From CAVQGZ01 sp964356295 (GTDB lineage Bacteria > Actinomycetota > Actinomycetes > Jiangellales > Jiangellaceae): a stretch of DNA of 15,974 bases. A model generated the notes under the pieces. That model made no database searches. It saw nothing but the letters and a program-made list of their open reading frames with translations, and was not told the DNA's origin. How positions within the stretch are numbered: position 1 is the stretch's first letter; every line of letters starts with the position of its first letter. This document shows positions 13,708 through 15,974 of this stretch, in pieces. Made by a program: the position numbers and the translations under genes. The stretch is taken from the NCBI GenBank assembly GCA_964356295.1, contig CAYHHE010000067.1, positions 1 to 15,974 on the forward strand, in the 5' to 3' direction.

Positions 13708-14687
13708 CCGCCCTGTCCGGTCCCGGATCGACTGCCCCGGTGCGCTGGGGGTTTCTTGGCGCGGGCTGGATCGCGCATCGGGCGCTCGCCCCAGCCGTGC
13801 ACGCCGCCTCGGGTGCCGTGCTGCACGCCGCAGCCGCCCGCGACCCGGCACGCGCCCGCACCCTGGGCACTGGCCGGGTCTACGACACCTACGAGGCCCT
13901 GGTCGAGGACCCGGAGGTCGAGGCGGTCTACATCTGCCTGACCAACGAGGCACACCTGCCGTGGACGCTGGCAGCGCTGAAGGCCGGCAAGCACGTGCTC
14001 TGCGAGAAGCCACTCGGTCTGTCCGCCGAGGAGGTCCGCACGATGGCCGAGGCTTCCCGCTGGACCGACCGGCTGGTCGTCGAGGCGGCCTGGTCGCGGT
14101 GGCACCCGCGGACCCGCCGTGCCGAGGCGCTGGTGGCCACCGACGCGATCGGGCCGGTGCGCTCGGTGGAGGCCGGCTTCACCTTCGGACGCGTCAGTGA
14201 ACGAACCTTCCGCCTCGACCCCCACCGAGGAGGCGGGTCGCTGTACGACGTCGGCCCGTATGTCGTAGGTGCAGCGCTGTGGGCCGTCCCGGACGCCGAG
14301 GCGTCCGTGATCGCCGTCGACTGCGAGCGGCACCCTGACGGGGTGGATCTGACCACCCAGGCACGCCTACGCATCGGGGACGCCGCTGTGGCCACGCGGA
14401 CCTCCATCGACGAGGTGTACGGGGAGTGGCTGCGCATCGCCGGGGAGCACGGCCGGCTCACCCTGGACACCCCCGCCTACACCAGCTGGCTGGCCGCGTC
14501 CACGCTGCGGCTGAACACCGAGGCCGAGGACCTCACGTTCGACTTCGCACCGGTGGACGCCTACCAGCTGATGATCGAGCAGGTGAGCAGGGCGATCCGG
14601 GGGGACGCCTCGGCATGGCTGGTGCCGCTGGAGGAGTCCCTGAGGGTCGCCGAGGTGATGGACGCGATCCGAGAGCTGAGCCGATGA
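13704..14687 (+). CDS. Gfo/Idh/MocA family oxidoreductase
   Basis: This 327-aa, single-unit oxidoreductase has an N-terminal Rossmann fold GFLGAGWIA (16-24), the EKP motif (101-103, in VLCEKPLGLS), and in the C-terminal domain 'FRLDPHRGGGSLYDVGPY' (169-186), the pattern of the trans-dihydrodiol dehydrogenase/xylose dehydrogenase branch. That branch has Tyr (Y186) where others have His. It is clearly different from the oxidoreductase encoded just upstream, so the pair probably acts in successive or opposing steps on related polyols or sugars (inference). The start GTG 13704 overlaps the upstream stop; there is no independent ribosome binding site. The stop overlaps the DUF445 gene by ATGA. Confidence 0.9.
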   Translation: MTALSGPGSTAPVRWGFLGAGWIAHRALAPAVHAASGAVLHAAAARDPARARTLGTGRVYDTYEALVEDPEVEAVYICLTNEAHLPWTLAALKAGKHVLCEKPLGLSAEEVRTMAEASRWTDRLVVEAAWSRWHPRTRRAEALVATDAIGPVRSVEAGFTFGRVSERTFRLDPHRGGGSLYDVGPYVVGAALWAVPDAEASVIAVDCERHPDGVDLTTQARLRIGDAAVATRTSIDEVYGEWLRIAGEHGRLTLDTPAYTSWLAASTLRLNTEAEDLTFDFAPVDAYQLMIEQVSRAIRGDASAWLVPLEESLRVAEVMDAIRELSR

Positions 14688-15967
14688 CCGCAACCGGGCT
14701 GGCGCTGCCGACGGCGACAGCCAGCGTCGACGAGCTCCGCCTACGCGACCTGCGGCGGATGAAGACCTTCGCCACCGGACTCATCGTGCTCGCGGCCGTC
14801 GTCTACGTCATCGCCGCCCGGGCCGAGCGCGCCGGCGCGGCCGAGTGGGTCGGGTACGTCGCGGCGGCTGCCGAGGCCGGGATGATCGGCGGGCTGGCCG
14901 ACTGGTTCGCCGTGACCGCGCTGTTCAAGCACCCGCTCGGCATCCCCATCCCTCACACCGCGATCATCCCGCGCAAGAAGGACCAGCTCGGCGACAGCCT
15001 GTCGCAGTTCGTCGGGGACAACTTCCTGCAGGAGTCCAGCGTGCGCGACCGGGTCGACGCCGTCGACGTGGCGCCCAGGCTCGGAGAGTGGCTGGCCAAG
15101 CCGGACAACGCCGCCCGCGTCTCCGACGAGCTCGCCGCCTGGGCCAAGGGCGGGCTGCGGGTGCTCAACGACGAGGGCATCCGCGCGCAGGTGGAGTTCG
15201 CCGTCATGCGCCGGCTGGCCACCATGGACGTGTCGCAACCACTCGGCAAGCTGCTGGGCCAGATCGTCGCCGACGGTGCCCACCGGGGGCTGGTCGACGT
15301 CATCGTCGACCGGACGGGGCTATGGCTGCGCGACAACCGAGCCACGGTGGTGCGCGTGGTGGCCGGTCAAGCGCCTGGTTGGTCGCCCCGCTTCGTCGAC
15401 GACCTCGTCGCTGCCCGCATCTACGACGAGATCATGCGCGTCGCCGCCGCCGTCCGGGACGACCCGGAGCACGAGATCCGTGGGACCTTCGACCGGCTGC
15501 TCGCCAACCTCGCCGTGGACCTGCAGCACGACCCGGCGACGATCCACCGCGTCGAGCGGGCCCGCGACGGGCTCATCACGCATCCGGAGACTGGGGCCCT
15601 GCTGGACCATGTGTGGGTCTCCGCCCGGCGCAGCCTCGTCGACCTCGTCGAGGACCCCGACGGGGGCCTGCGAGTCCAGGCCACCGAGCAGCTGCTGCGC
15701 CTGGGCGCCGCTCTCCAGGACGACCCCGACCTGGCGGGCAAGGTGAACCGCTGGGTCTCCGACGCGGTCGTCCACGTGGTCACCACCTACCGCGCGGACG
15801 TGACCGCGGTGATCTCCGAGACCGTCCGCGGCTGGGACGCCGAGGAGACCGCGCAGCGCATCGAGCTGCACACCGGACGCGACCTGCAGTTCATCCGAGT
15901 CAACGGCTTCGTCGTCGGCGCGCTCGTCGGCGTCATCATCCACGCCCTGACCACCACCCTCCTCTGA
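14684..15967 (+). CDS. DUF445 family membrane protein
   Basis: This 427-aa protein has the DUF445 layout: an N-terminal membrane segment (about 29-45), the conserved stretch GGLADWFAVTALFKHPLG (69-86) continuing IPIPHTAIIPRKKDQLG, a long helical soluble region (about 105-400), and a C-terminal membrane segment (about 407-427, NGFVVGALVGVIIHAL) just before the stop. Function of the family is not established; an envelope role is often assumed. Length matches the family, so the gene is complete, ending 7 bp before the window edge. The start ATG 14684 overlaps the upstream oxidoreductase stop. This translational coupling to two dehydrogenases may be only operon packing. Confidence 0.9.
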   Translation: MTATGLALPTATASVDELRLRDLRRMKTFATGLIVLAAVVYVIAARAERAGAAEWVGYVAAAAEAGMIGGLADWFAVTALFKHPLGIPIPHTAIIPRKKDQLGDSLSQFVGDNFLQESSVRDRVDAVDVAPRLGEWLAKPDNAARVSDELAAWAKGGLRVLNDEGIRAQVEFAVMRRLATMDVSQPLGKLLGQIVADGAHRGLVDVIVDRTGLWLRDNRATVVRVVAGQAPGWSPRFVDDLVAARIYDEIMRVAAAVRDDPEHEIRGTFDRLLANLAVDLQHDPATIHRVERARDGLITHPETGALLDHVWVSARRSLVDLVEDPDGGLRVQATEQLLRLGAALQDDPDLAGKVNRWVSDAVVHVVTTYRADVTAVISETVRGWDAEETAQRIELHTGRDLQFIRVNGFVVGALVGVIIHALTTTLL

Positions 15968-15974
15968 CCCCCGC

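Noticed and set aside
1..15974. CRISPR arrays, tRNA or rRNA genes, transposases, phage genes
   Set aside because: No regularly spaced repeats, no tRNA-like cloverleaf or rRNA sequence recognised, and all long plus-strand genes have non-mobile housekeeping or regulatory identities.

Overview
The window is very GC-rich (clearly above 70% by eye) and reads as chromosomal DNA of a high-GC actinomycete. Evidence: the heme-A genes sit beside a tkt-tal-zwf-opcA-pgl cluster, opcA is an actinobacterial/cyanobacterial marker, there is an RskA-type zinc anti-sigma factor, neighbouring genes overlap by ATGA/GTGA, and several genes look leaderless. The order (Geodermatophilales, Kineosporiales, Nakamurellales or similar) cannot be fixed from sequence alone.

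Layout. (1) Positions 1-309: no convincing gene. This stretch holds a C-run tract that is G-quadruplex-prone on the minus strand, a 24-bp inverted repeat with a partial third copy, a perfect 28-bp palindrome and a candidate SigK-type promoter. (2) Positions 310-3364: a surface-protein module. A secreted, C-terminally anchored DUF4397 protein is closed by a strong hairpin and followed by a tightly overlapped operon of a class F-like sortase, an ECF sigma factor (SigK/ECF19-like) and its membrane anti-sigma factor (RskA-like). (3) Positions 3424-5271: heme A biosynthesis. ctaA (heme A synthase) and ctaB (heme O synthase) converge and overlap by 105 bp. (4) Positions 5413-11972: the pentose phosphate operon tkt, tal, zwf, opcA, pgl on the plus strand, divergent from ctaB. 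It covers the first two oxidative steps, the G6PDH assembly factor and two non-oxidative enzymes; pgi and gnd are absent. (5) Positions 12055-15967: a second plus-strand operon starting at a probable leaderless promoter. It encodes a ThuA-like/Gfo-Idh-MocA fusion, a second Gfo/Idh/MocA oxidoreductase and a DUF445 membrane protein, each overlapping the next by 4 bp.

How the parts fit. ctaA and ctaB convert heme B to heme A for cytochrome c oxidase, while tkt-pgl supplies NADPH and sugar phosphates; this linkage is common in actinobacteria. The least ordinary part is module 2. The apparent sortase substrate, the sortase, the sigma factor and the anti-sigma factor lie together, and the substrate gene is preceded by a sequence resembling a SigK promoter, so the four genes may form one envelope-responsive display circuit. 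The sortase has Glu where class F enzymes usually carry the catalytic Arg, and the presumed substrate has no LPXTG. The two-oxidoreductase operon has no assigned substrate.
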